Source: Trichobilharzia szidati
Lineage: Eukaryota; Platyhelminthes; Trematoda; Strigeidida; Schistosomatidae
Assembly: GCA_944472155.2 (NCBI GenBank)
Contig: OX235275.1
Coordinates: 52,283,228 to 52,347,227 of the forward strand
Direction: 5' to 3'
DNA length: 64,000 nucleotides
Below the pieces are notes generated by a model. The model ran no database searches. It saw nothing but the letters and a program-made list of their open reading frames with translations, and had not been told where the DNA came from. Each line of letters begins with the position of its first letter. The first letter of the stretch is position 1. This document shows, piece by piece, positions 11,960-23,300 of the stretch. The position numbers were made by a program, and so were the translations under genes.

Positions 11960-13210
11960 TGAAGTTGGTTTTCGTTAGCACAAGAGAGAGAAGACAGTTT
12001 TGTTTAGGGCAGAATTATTTGTTCTCAACGACTTCATTTTCAGTCTGAACAATCCTATTTATATTACTGTAAAAGGCATTAAGTAGTATTAAAAATTATT
12101 CAGTGAATATGCATACAGAGCCAAACGTCTAGTTACTGAGGTGGAGGAAGAGATTAGCAAGGAACTAAAATTGGCTCAATCCACTCTTGAATCAAATAAT
12201 TATCCTAAAGACTTCATAAAAACATATTTGAAATGTGAAGACAAGGATGAATCGAAACCTGATGCTAAGAATTGGGTTATTACAGCGGTGATTCCTTACC
12301 ACAAAGAAACATCCAATGAAATAAAGCGAATCCTTAACGATCATGAAAACATAAGAGTGTATTTTCGTGCAGCTAACACCTCACGATCATCCCCACTAGT
12401 GAAGGTTAAGGATAACATAGAAGAAGAAAACCAGCAGAATTGTGTATACCAGATCATTCGTGGGAACTGTGAGGCCGTATGTGTAGGAGAAACTTCCAGA
12501 CAGACAAATAAATATAAGAGTGAAAGAGCATAAACAATGTATAAAGGTGGTTGGTTCCAAAGACCTCTGCAGACTTAAAGAAGCTAGAAGACAGATCAGC
12601 GATTGCACTGCATTCGATAGAAATGGGACACAAAATCGACTTTGATAAGACGAAGGTTCTACAGAAAGCTTTTGGTTTGTTCAAAGAAAGGCTGACTGCG
12701 GAATCCCTACATATATGGGTGAATCCCAACAGTTTGAACAGACGTGAAGGTGTTATGTTAGCTGATGCATGGCAAATTCTGACTAATAAATAAATAAATT
12801 GGATATGTATCAACAACTAGTCACACTTGGTCAAATTCCAGATTATCTACGTCTTCTTATGGAGAGAATAGCAAATGTTTTATGACTGGTTAACCCATAC
12901 ACCACTGTATACTACAAATACACATTTTTTTTAACATAAGTAAACTAATTTTGAAAGTCTGATGTCATATTTTGATCACAGTTCATACAATTTTGTTTAT
13001 TATACTTGTTGATCAATTGTTGAATGAATCATGATTGGACAAATTTTCAAAAACAAGAGATGTTTCTTTTATATTATAAACCTCTGTTATGTTAATTTCG
13101 ATTAATTTCCCTGAAGAAGTTCGGACCACCAGATTGCCGAACGTAGGAAACGTTGGAATTCCATATTTCAATTTCGCTGAGATTTTACAAATATAATTTT
13201 TACAAATGTC
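11960..13210 (+). mobile_element. Penelope-like element: GIY-YIG region and 3' UTR
   Basis: Open frame 12141-12533 encodes VITAVIPYHKETSNEIKRIL, then CVYQIIRGNCEAVCVGETSR, the GIY-YIG-type core (CVYQI..GNCEAVYVGET in related copies). After a frameshift 12551-12793 gives the C-terminus with AIALHSIEMGHKIDFDKTKV and LTAESLHIWVN. About 420 bases of AT-rich 3' UTR follow and end with a hammerhead-like motif at 13110-13156. One shift separates two otherwise open halves, so the copy is fairly young. The YIG is VGE here, as in one PLE subgroup. Confidence 0.85.
13110..13156 (+). ncRNA. hammerhead-like PLE terminal motif
   Basis: CTGAAGA (one change from CUGAUGA) at 13111-13117, a perfect 6-bp stem GTTCGG (13119-13124)/CCGAAC (13137-13142), then GGAAACGTTGG. 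PLEs are known to carry minimal hammerheads of this layout. Activity is unknown; three extra bases follow the stem. Confidence 0.55.
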
Positions 13211-13229
13211 TACTTCTCACTCGGCGCCC

Positions 13230-13545
13230 GATTATTTTGCAACGATTGGGTCAAATCTTGATCACAGTTCACATGAAAGCAAGCGCGATGATAAGAATAA
13301 AGATAATTAACATGAATTTCCAGGTGGTTCAGTTGAAATTGATGAATTACAAAATCTTAGAATTTCATAAGTGAATTGGTAATAAGATTTGAAAAGTACG
13401 ACAACCATTGTTAAAAGCGCCATGATAATAACACCAATAGAGAAGGTGAAGAGGAATGAATTCAAGCGATAGAATAGACTAAAATAAAAGAACTCTACTA
13501 TGATCAAAGTGGATATAATCGATAGTTTATGCTTCACATATTGTC
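13230..13545 (-). mobile_element. Penelope-like element 3' UTR fragment
   Basis: gataagaataaagataatta and the following 250 bases match the 3' UTR of the PLE at 46690-48046. No coding part. Confidence 0.55.
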
Positions 13546-13879
13546 GCTAACATGTCTCCACTCCTGGCAGCATAAACATGGTATGACCTTTACCACTTTG
13601 TGAGCATCTTTTGTGGATGCACTTCTCCTTCGGCAATGTACTTTTATTCTCCACGCCTTACCTAATCCATTTCTTCTTGACCATGTGCTTGGATTTGTTA
13701 ACGTCAACAGAAGGTCAGCCATTCAAATTAATGATCGCGTCTTTACCTTCTGTTTCACATCCATCCATGTTCTATCGGTGATGATACTACTGCACCTTAT
13801 TGTGTATAGCTAGCCGTGGTTTCTTATCATACATAAGAGTGAAGAATTTGTTGGTGTTTCCTCAAGGGAGTCACAATGT

Positions 13880-14720
13880 GTCGGCCGGTTTATCGGTTTT
13901 CGACATAGAACTTTGCATATATGTGCGGCAGTTCAAGTCGCCACACTCCATGTAGCACACAAAGGAAGAGAAGAAAGTAGGGGAAATGCATAATAGTGAC
14001 AGTAAACAGAGGTGTGAGACAAAAGTATAGTAATAACGAAGAACAAAGCAGTTTAATTGGAAACCATAAGTCACAAGGAGTGGATGCATCTGCTTTATCA
14101 TTGAGAACGATTTTGAGCCATGTCACCAATTGTTTCCAACCATTGGTTTTTACCTTCCCAAAGACCTTAACCAGGAAGTCTACACCTTCTTACTTGGTTG
14201 GCTTAAAATAACTGTTGTGGACTTCATTGACTGGTGAAGCCATGTTTTGGTTTGACCGCCACTGGCTAGCTCTTTTCCAGCCTGGCCCTATGTCAGCTAA
14301 CATTGCCTGTCGAGGGAGGCGATGGCTAGGCATGCATATATTACACATGTCCTAACCATCTCAGTTGATGTAATTTCACAGCCTCGTCTATTGATTTCCC
14401 CTCCTTACCTAGCACTCGACGCCTAACCTCAATATTGTCCACCTTATTATACCACCAGTTGACACGGGAGATAGAACGCGGGCACCTTTGATCAAAGACA
14501 GCTAATCTTTTCATGTTTTCCACTCTCAATGGCCAGGTCTCGCAGCCATAAAGGAGGACGGAGCGGAATGATGAGCAGTACACACACCCTTTGGTCGATA
14601 GTCGGATATCACGTCTACGCCAGAGACGGCGTAAACTGGCATATGCGAAACTAGCCCTCTGTATTCTTACTGAGATTTCGTCAGAGATCAACCCGTTGGG
14701 GATGATGGCACTTCCCAAAT
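13880..14720 (-). mobile_element. non-LTR LINE 3' end (family B)
   Basis: Minus-strand frame 14341-14718 carries SLRRLWRRRDIRLSTKGCV, SVLLYGCETWPLRVENMKRL and RRRVLGKEGKSIDEAVKLHQ then RWLGHV, a common schistosome LINE C-terminus. The region below 14340 continues as shifted coding and ends in the 3' tail (reverse of acatagaactttgca near 13900). Reference copy of family B in this window. Confidence 0.85.
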
Positions 14721-15170
14721 GTGTGTGTGTGTTGGTAAAATTAATAAGCGTTCTATTTCCCAGTTACTTTTACCTCCTTAGATCAGCCACTCCTACAGTA
14801 TGCAGTTATTTCTCAGTATCCAATCATTAATTTGTTGATGACAATGCATGGTTTCTAATCTCTTGAATATGTGGCTGATGCATTCGGGAAGAAAACTCTT
14901 CCTTCTAGAAACACGGACTCTGAAATGTCTCTAGCACACTATTTCGAATCACAAAGTTGTATAGCTATCTTGTTGCAGTTCCATGATTACAATTTAAGTA
15001 CTGGCATCTGCAAATACAGTTTCACGGACCACAAATTCCCTACTCCTGTAATTGGAATCTACCTGTCTGACGGTCTAATGTACCTATCCAGTTTCATCAA
15101 CTGACACTGCTGACGGTCGAGTACATATTCTGCGGCATCGTGTTTTAACCTACCTATCAATAGATCGACT
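14720..15170. other. unassigned sequence
   Basis: A 77-codon plus-strand frame (14871-15104) has no recognisable motif. Nothing else seen. Confidence 0.3.
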
Positions 15171-15179
15171 TAAGGTTTA

Positions 15180-15690
15180 ACCAAGGATTGATGTCAGTCA
15201 GATAACATCTGAAAGTCAATACGGAGTACTGAAAATTCGTTTCGTCCTAGTTTGGGACTCATCATCAGTGTGCACCTACCGGGGTCCGAACCTGTGACAT
15301 TCTGGTTACCAGTCCATCTCGTCAAATATTCAACCACTAGAAGCCAACTTGACGACCCATGAATTCAATACATATGTAAAGATGGTTACCGGGAGACGCA
15401 ATTCTGTCACTCATGGAAAATTTAAATCAGTTCACTTTAAGCTTAAAATTGCGCTGAAAGGGGATGTTGTCCAGAAGGACGACGAAAGCTCCGCAACTAA
15501 AACCAAGCAGATAAGAGAACACTACTAATTGCAAATTCTAACTTCCACCAATTTGTGATTTTAACACCACCTGCACCACACCAGCCAGTATCACCGGGGA
15601 GTATTTGTCTTCACGTCCAACCTGCTGTTGAACCCCACTGGTCACGACTTCTGACTAGAACTCGAGTCAACTTCATTCTAAAGCCAGGCA
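15180..15690 (-). mobile_element. S1 SINE split by an insertion
   Basis: 15235-15380 holds the reverse hammerhead (cgtttcgtcctagtttggga) and box region; 15540-15690 holds the 5' body in the same orientation. The 160 bases between look foreign to the SINE. Confidence 0.6.
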
Positions 15691-16160
15691 TAAGCAAGGT
15701 CAGATTAGTTTTCAAGAGTTTGTTTGTGGGGATTGGCACTAAGGTTTCATCGCCAGCGAGTCACTAACATTCTGTGGTCAAGCAAAGCTCCATACGTATT
15801 AAATCTTTGAGTCTATATTTACGACATTCCGAACTACATCGATTCCGCCAGCTATCACTTGTATTACTAGTTTCAATTGTACGATTCGACTTTTGAAAGC
15901 ACATAATTCATAAGAGATCTTGCTCTAGTGTATGTACCACCAGCAGTGTATACTTTAAACCCTGGAGAAGTACATAGACCTGCGTAAGACAGAAAAGAAA
16001 TTCGTCAATCCTACTGAGCTTTCAGTGATCTTCAACGATCAATTTGTTTATTTGTAGTAACAGAGATTGGATACAACAGACCGCGGTCAATTTGTGTTTG
16101 AAAAAGCAAGGAAGAAGTGGTTGTATACAAGGTCATTTACTCCAATACACCTATGGATAG
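15690..16160. other. unassigned sequence
   Basis: No recognisable coding or repeat content. Confidence 0.3.
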
Positions 16161-16660
16161 TCCTCAATATTTAAAATTCAATTTCGGCGAATTCGCCGAA
16201 AAGAGACTCTTCGCTGATCTATGTGTTTTGTTTTCATTAATGCCTGGATGGGGAATATCCATGAATTTAAAATTCTTCCTTCTTTAGCCAAGACTTCTCA
16301 TTACGAGGAGCCTAGATATGAAATTAGAATGACTCAGTCATATGACAATCCTAAACATTTTCTCTAGTGAACACCAGAACACTACAGGTAACTGACCTCA
16401 AACAAAACTTCTACTGCCTGCCAAATAAAGATGTACTTTAAAGGTTATTACAGTTATATTTAATTTGAAAAGTACATAAAAACCAAGACCTTATTTCATG
16501 AAAAGTACGCAATGATTGTAAGCCAAATAGTCAAGTACATATATAGTAAAAAAAAACACTATTGAGTAATAAAAAGAAGAAAAGGTTCCCAGCAAAGAGT
16601 TACTCTTTCCAGTAATATCATTCTTGACCTGTACAATCGCATAAACTTTTCTCATCTATC
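16160..16660. mobile_element. PLE terminal fragments with 18-bp palindrome
   Basis: 16170-16225 and 16585-16640 carry PLE terminal motifs (gccgaaaagagactcttcgc and agcaaagagttactctttc). The first includes a perfect 18-bp palindrome at 16183-16200. Orientation of the two differs. Confidence 0.5.
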
Positions 16661-16680
16661 TTTTCTTTTGTGTTCGAATT

Positions 16681-16709
16681 TATACTACTTACCATTAGTA
16701 AGTAGTATA
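16681..16709. repeat. perfect 12-bp inverted repeat, 5-base loop
   Basis: tatactacttac, catta, gtaagtagtata. Confidence 0.8.
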
Positions 16710-16757
16710 AACTATTAATATGTGTGTAAAACTTGGGCACTATGGTAATAAGTAATT

Positions 16758-18145
16758 CCATATCAGTTTGTTTATTAGATATATCACTCAGTGAGTGAAA
16801 CAGTATTATTATTTACTGGATGACGTTTCGAACACAATTTATTACTGTTCATAATCATTTCATCAATTATAATCACACAACTTCGAAACTTGAGTTTTAT
16901 AGTTTTCTTTGTTCTCTCCTGTTTGTCGTCACAGGGGTAGTAGAATTTTCCAGATGTTAGATCATTCCTATTACACGTATTTGCAGTTGATTCGATAAAC
17001 ACAGCTTCTGTTATCAATCTCTCCCTCCCTCCACCCTGCTGCATTAGATTTTAAAAGTGTCGTCTTATCCCATCTCATCCTATTGTATAGTTGGTTGTGT
17101 GTAATTGCATGTAGTGAGTGCTATCGCTGAACTATTCACTAGATTTCTTAACTTATTCGGGTCAACTAATCTAGATTTTTGTGCTCGGCTAGTCTGACTG
17201 ACTGACCCTGTTCTCCTACTTTGACCTGACAATCATTCCAGCAGGGTATTAGATAAACTAAATTATTTTGTTTAGTTGGTTCAACTGGCAGGATACTTCA
17301 ACCGACAAAGCGTGTTTGTAATTGAGTTTGTGGGGGAGAGGGGTTGAATGTCACTTTTATTCCTGCCTTGTTAAGAATTCTGCGTAAAGCTTTCGAGGTT
17401 CCTTCCTTGCATGGAATTACTACTGATGATTTAGATTCCTTATTGTTGGTGTTATCATTATCCTGTGCATGTTTGACATGCATGTCGTCATTAATATTAT
17501 CATTATTACTATCGCCATCACTACTAACATCACAAATATGGAATTAACCCCACAAACTCAATTAGAAACAAGCTTTGTTGGAGCCTTTCAAACAAAACAA
17601 TTTAGTTTGTCTGATACCCTGCTGCAATGATTGCCAGGTCGAATACACAGGTCAAAGTAGTAGAACAGGATCAGTTATTCAGACTAGCTGAACATAAAAA
17701 CCTAGCAAAATCTAGATTAGTTGACTCCAATAAGTTAGGAAATCTGGAGAACAGTTCAGCGATAGCACTCACTACATGCAATTACACACAACCACACAAT
17801 AGGATGAGATGGGATAAGATGACAGTTTTAAAATCTAATGTAAGAGAGTGGAGGGAGACATTGGTAACAGAAGCTTTGTTTATCGAACCAACTGAAAGGG
17901 AATACGTGTAATAAGAATAACGCAACACCTGTCCACTCAGACATCTGGAAAATTCTACTACCCTTAGGACGAAAAATAGGAGAGAAGAAATAAAACTATA
18001 AAACCCAAGGTTCGAAATCGTGTGATTATAACTGATGATATGATTATGAACAATAATAGATTGTGTTCGAAACTGCATCATCGAGTAAATAATAATACTG
18101 TTTCAGTCACTGTGAGTGATACATCTAATAAACAGACTAATATGG
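16758..18145 (-). mobile_element. Penelope-like element with long inverted terminal copies
   Basis: Left arm (16758 to about 17345) is a minus-strand PLE 3' end with RLITEAVFIESTANTCNRND (16784-17044). Spacer 17345-17547 encodes VVIPCKEGTSKALRRILNKA on the minus strand. Right arm (about 17547-18145) is the plus-strand inverse copy: LFRLAEHKNLAKS, SSAIAL, WRETLVTEALFIEPT (17627-17911). Each outer end carries the terminal hairpin with GAAAC. Element ends are fixed by the match of atcagtttgtttattagat with its inverse at the right. Confidence 0.8.
18032..18082 (+). ncRNA. hammerhead-like PLE terminal hairpin
   Basis: CTGATGA at 18032-18038, stem GAACA (18048-18052)/TGTTC (18064-18068) and GAAAC directly after. 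Same paired positions as in copies near 36850 and 40700 but with different bases. Confidence 0.5.
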
Positions 18146-18149
18146 AAGT

Positions 18150-18760
18150 ATCAGTTATATATTTTCGACTTAAACAAGGCTTTGTTCGCTATTAAAGGGT
18201 AACACGCTTAATGGATTCACGCTCTATTTGATGTATAGTCATTAATTTCTTATAGTTGAACATTATCTGCTGTATGTGATTTATTCATATACGCCTTACT
18301 ATTGAGCATTGTTTATCCGTGCCCCTATATTCTGTGTCTGACTTTTGCACGCCGTATGAATAACACGTGGATCGCCCTTAACATAGCTCTAATGTTTTTA
18401 CTTAATGATGCACAGTAGTGACTGTGCTTTCTTTCTGAAGGCATTCAGCCACAGATACCTCCCAAATGAGGTTTGTATATTATATCTCATATGCTATATT
18501 CAATATATATATAGTACCGTATTTTAGACAAATCTTGTGTTGTTTTCGGATTTTACGCGTCAGTCAACGTGTAGTTTTGATGATCGTTTCGAACTCCTTT
18601 TCGAAGAAATTCACAACCAATTTGTTGCTAATATAATGTACTAGATATACATATAATCGATTGCACAGTATGAGAATGATATCGCAAGAAACGCCTGTTC
18701 TTTTTGTAGGAACATACAAGTACCGCCGCTCCCCTCCCCACCACCATTTTGGCACAATGG
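18150..18760. other. unassigned AT-rich sequence
   Basis: No recognisable content; a minus-strand 89-codon frame at 18564-18833 has no motif and ends in the microsatellite. Confidence 0.3.
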
Positions 18761-20073
18761 AATAACACACACACACACACTTTAATAAACATCTCACCAG
18801 CAACTCACACAAAAAACACATCAAATAAATCAATAAGATCCATGATAAAAGAGAAATTTATTGAGTTCTTTGTGTTGATAATTTGTTTGATTTTTTTTTT
18901 ATACAAAGAGAATATTATCATTGATTCATTCATACTTAAATCGATTACAAAAAGAAAGAAAAATCAATAAATAAATCAATACGAAGAAGAAGAAGATGAA
19001 CAGAGAAAGAAAAACACGAATTTATGTGCCAAAAACACAAGGTGTTCATTCACATGACATGAGAAAGAATATCTGAGAAGAGAACAAGATCCAGTTCACG
19101 TAATGTAACGTAAAGTAACATGAACGGAGGAGGCTAGGACAAATACTACTATCACTACTACTACTTCTAATCATAGTGAAAACAAGCAGTATATACTACT
19201 TAATAACTAATCTTCAGTAGTATTTGAATACACATGGAAAAAAAGATAGAGAGTGATCAAAAAGAAGGAAAAGATCAGACAAAAACCAAGGGGAAAATGG
19301 AAAATAGGATCAAATTACAAGAAAGAGTGATAAAGAATGCATCATGGGCATATAATCGATAATAAAAACAACGAGAAGAAAGTTACAGAAGAGGCGACAA
19401 GAGAATATTATGATACATCATAAGTAATTTACTCGATGGTGTCTAGCTAGCATTTCGTCCCACTTGGAACTCACTCACATGCGTAGTGAGTGACTAGGAA
19501 GTGCCCAGCGCATCCATGTTGTTTCGAACCATTTGGGTGCTTAAGGAGAGATCCAGGAGAGATCCTGGATCCGGTCACACCACCACCGCCACCAAACTAT
19601 TTCAATTTAGTCTTCAGATATAATCGTCAAAGCATCCATGCTGGGCAGGAGACGTGACATGTGTGTTCATTGAAGGACGGATATTTTGATTCAGGCAGTC
19701 AATCAATCAACCCATGGGGAAATCAAAATATTATTATTGTACACGGTTGGAATATACATGCAGTAGTACTAACAACAATATTATTATTATTATTATTATT
19801 AATAAATAGACAGGTGAAATCAAAAAGGAGAATCAACTGATACTTATCACTTTCTCCTAGTAAATGTGTCTATATGTGTGCATGTTTGTGTGTGTGTGTG
19901 TGGGGGGGTATGATCACGATGAGAGGATAAATGATAATGATGGTGATGACGTAATACACAAAAAAATGCACAATTACAAACGAATGCATGTTTGCATGCC
20001 TGCGTGTGGGTTTTGAGGAGGGAAGGCGGGAAGGAGAAACAAAGGTCCACAACACCCCCCCCCGACACATTAT
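18760..20073 (-). promoter_or_regulatory. probable Hook 3' UTR and polyadenylation region
   Basis: This stretch has no recognisable retroelement apart from simple repeats, unlike most of the window, and follows the Hook stop. On the minus strand an AATAAA lies at 18857-18862 and an ATTAAA at 18781-18786; a (GT)n run at 18764-18780 could act as a GU-rich downstream element. It holds a C9 tract at 20055-20063, a (GT)n tract near 19885 and an ATT-repeat near 19783. The 3' end is inferred, not seen; transcript data would settle it. Confidence 0.35.
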
Positions 20074-20364
20074 TTATCTACTGGACATTACCACTGAAGT
20101 TAAATCTTTCGGTGGCTTCAAATGGACATTTCGTTGTCTAGCTAAGAAGGAGAGATTATTCTCGGCAGTGGATGATTTTGTATGATTCGACTTCGATGTT
20201 GTTGTTCTTGGAGATTTGATAGGATAATTACAATTTTCACATGACTGTTGTTTTAAACCATCTTCAACTGTGTTCTGTGTTGACTGAATGATTAAGTTGT
20301 ACCAAGCTGTCAAAAGGAGACGTTCTTCAGCTTCACGATGACGTCGCATTTGTTCATGATGAGT
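20074..20364 (-). CDS. HOOK: Hook last exon with stop
   Basis: 96 codons plus stop TAA (20074-20076). The acceptor is atatatatag, with a weak pyrimidine tract; phase 0. Residues 618-713. It starts THHEQMRRHREAEERL, then LLLTAWYN, the Hook C-terminal signature, followed by a poorly conserved Ser/Thr/Lys linker, SFLARQR and a short basic tail. In vertebrates this part ends the cargo-adaptor domain that binds FTS/FHIP. Nothing in this exon suggests truncation. Confidence 0.95.
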   Translation of the reverse strand, partial: THHEQMRRHREAEERLLLTAWYNLIIQSTQNTVEDGLKQQSCENCNYPIKSPRTTTSKSNHTKSSTAENNLSFLARQRNVHLKPPKDLTSVVMSSR

Positions 20365-23300
20365 CTATATATCATATATGATTGGAAAAAAAAGGATAAA
20401 GGGCAGCATTAACAACGGAGGAATACAATGAATTAACTAACTAACTGACTAGTTAGATGAATCATGGAAAATTCCCATTGCAACATATAGAAAATCAAAA
20501 CAAGTGGTGATTCAGCGAAGAGACTCTTTTCAACGAATTTATCATCAAGCTGTACAGTCGTATGTGCATATGGTTTTTAAAAAGCTATATCCGGTGAGGG
20601 AATTGAAACTTAGGTGTGAATGCATAAAATAATAATAATAACAGTAGTATGAAATGCAATTAAAACTAAAATGTTTGTCATTATAATCGTAGTTAAATGC
20701 CAAGTGGCAAAGCAAATTAATGTCATATATAGAATAATTCATAGGATGGATAGAACTTGAAAAAGGGTGTGCAATTATAGGATTAGTAGACAAATCGAAT
20801 AAAATAAAAACGTTACGTAATATTGTGTGAAATTTAATAGCATAGAATTTAACATTGTAAAAAAGAAGAATTGATTTAGAATGACAAGTGGTACGAGTGA
20901 AATAATACCGGGGACAGTTAAAAGTGTGAGTAGTAATAGTAACAATTGACGCAATAATGGAAGAGACTACAAATTGAATAGACAAAAATGAAAAAAATGA
21001 AAAATTGGTAGAGCTAAAATATGATTGGGGATTACCATACTTTAGCATAGAGGGATTAAGACCATGAAAGTTGGAGGGGTTGAACGAACTTTTTCTGTAC
21101 ACAAAGATTTGGCTTTTCTGTTTCGATAGCCAAAGCTTCAGCAATACAGATGAGTCGGGTACGTTGGGATTTGGGTAAATTACTCTTTGCCTTGTAGATG
21201 ACTTTAAAGGCGGAGGCTATAGAAATAGGATGATCATTATCGACCAGATGTTCAATTGTCGCGCTTCTTATTGCTCCACTTCCACCTTTTCGTAACCTCC
21301 AACTTTCATGGTCTTAATCCGTCTATGCTAAAGTATGGTAATCCCTGATCATATTTTAGCTCTAACAATTTTTCATTTTATCTATTCAGTTTGTAGTCTC
21401 TTCCATTATTGCGTCAATTGTTACTATTACTACTCACACTTTTAACTGTCCCCGGTATTATTTCACTCGTACCACTTGTCATTCTAAATCAATTCTTCTT
21501 TTTTACAGCGTTAAATTCTATGGTATCAAGTTTCACACAGTATTACGTAACGTTTTTATTTTTTCGATTTGTCTACTAATCTTATAATTGCACGCCCTTT
21601 TTCAAGTTCTATCCATCCTATGAATTATTCTATATATGACATTAATTTGCTTTGCCACTTGACATTTAACTACGACTATAATCACAAACATTTTAGTTTT
21701 AACTGCATTTCATACTACTATTATTATTATTATTATTATTATTATTTTATGCATTCACACCTAAGTTTCAATTCCCTCACCGGATATAACTTCTTAAAAA
21801 CCATATATATAGTTAAATAAAGACATCTGAAACATACATATAAAAAATAGCTGAGCATTTGCCTACCCGTGATGAATATCGAGAGAGGAGCGGATACCCC
21901 AGGTTAATACTTCGATCGTCTAATTCCACCGGTAGAACACTGGATCCGCCAGCCAACTGTCATCCATTACATATCACAATGACAGTCTCTCAGTAAAGGA
22001 CTAACCCAGATAATCTGACCATTGAGACTGGTGAGAATATTTCCAAATTGTATCTGCAATATCCGAGTGGAATCGTGGTCCTCTGAGTTGGTGGTAGAAT
22101 GCTGGACAACTACGGAAGTGTGGTCTAGGACCCAACTCACACTCATACTAGACGACAGTAAAATCCGTTCAAATACGGAAGGTTGTGCAAGAGGCCAGCA
22201 ACCCCACTACCCCTAATAAAACTTCAGAGCTCAAGCACTAAACCCTATGTTCCACTCAGAATATGTAGTCATCAGTTTTGTGAAAACACGATATTATCTT
22301 TTTAATTGTTTTGTCATTGCGGGATATATTTATCAATCTCTAACTTCAAATTCTAAATGGAGTTTCTTTGTATGGGTACTTGTCTAGTGTACTCAGTAGA
22401 ACAGGGCTGCTTCAGTAAAGAGATGGATTTCATATCCCATATTACAACACAGAGAAAGAGTTCTTGAAACTTTACAATTTATTATTTCCCATACTCGCTA
22501 ACTTCACACGGGGTCAGAATTTGATCTATGACCGATGAACTCGTAGACTTCCTCTATCTAATAGTAAGTCGAGTACAGAGGCATGGTTAGGCGTGGGCCT
22601 AGTAACTTCAACCTGTTAAAAAAAACCCACTCCCACCGAGATTTTAAAGCTGGAGCTTCAAGCCAGGTCAGCACCAATGAACTTAGTTCTGCACAATCCT
22701 TTTAAAATGGCTCTAGGACTGATATAAGAATAAAACGTTTGCACTGCGGTAGAGTATAATTCCATTATGGGTAAAATTTATTTATACAATAATATTTACT
22801 GATGGTGTTTCGAGGACAATTTATCGCTGCTCATAATCATATCAAGACACTACTGACACAACTTTCCAGCTTCATTTACATAATTCCATTATTTTCCATC
22901 GCTTGATTTGATTGGTAGTAGTATTTTCTATATTTCCTGAATGAGTGATGAGTCATTCCTATGGCACGTGTTCGATGTAGACTCGATGAACAAAGATTCA
23001 GTAATCAACCACCTCTTTCTCCACCTACCTATATTACTTCTTAGAATTTTAACCCTCTCCCACCCTATTGTTTGGTTGTGTGTGAATGCATGCAGTGCGC
23101 TTGCTGAGCTTTTTTCTAAATTACTTATCTTCGTGGGATCAATAAACCTAACCTCAGCTAAATTCTTAGGTTCTGATAATCTCACTACTCCCGATCTACT
23201 AGTTTGACATATGTAGTTGACCTAACTCACAGTGACTGCAAGGTATTTTGTAAATTATATTATTTTGTTCAATCGGGTCCACTGGATCGTTTAACCCACA

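Noticed and set aside
20545..21144. 199-codon minus-strand open frame
   Set aside because: It lies in the AT-rich 3' UTR arm of a PLE, is low complexity, and its inverse copy at 21569-21820 encodes a similar string only because the arms are repeats.
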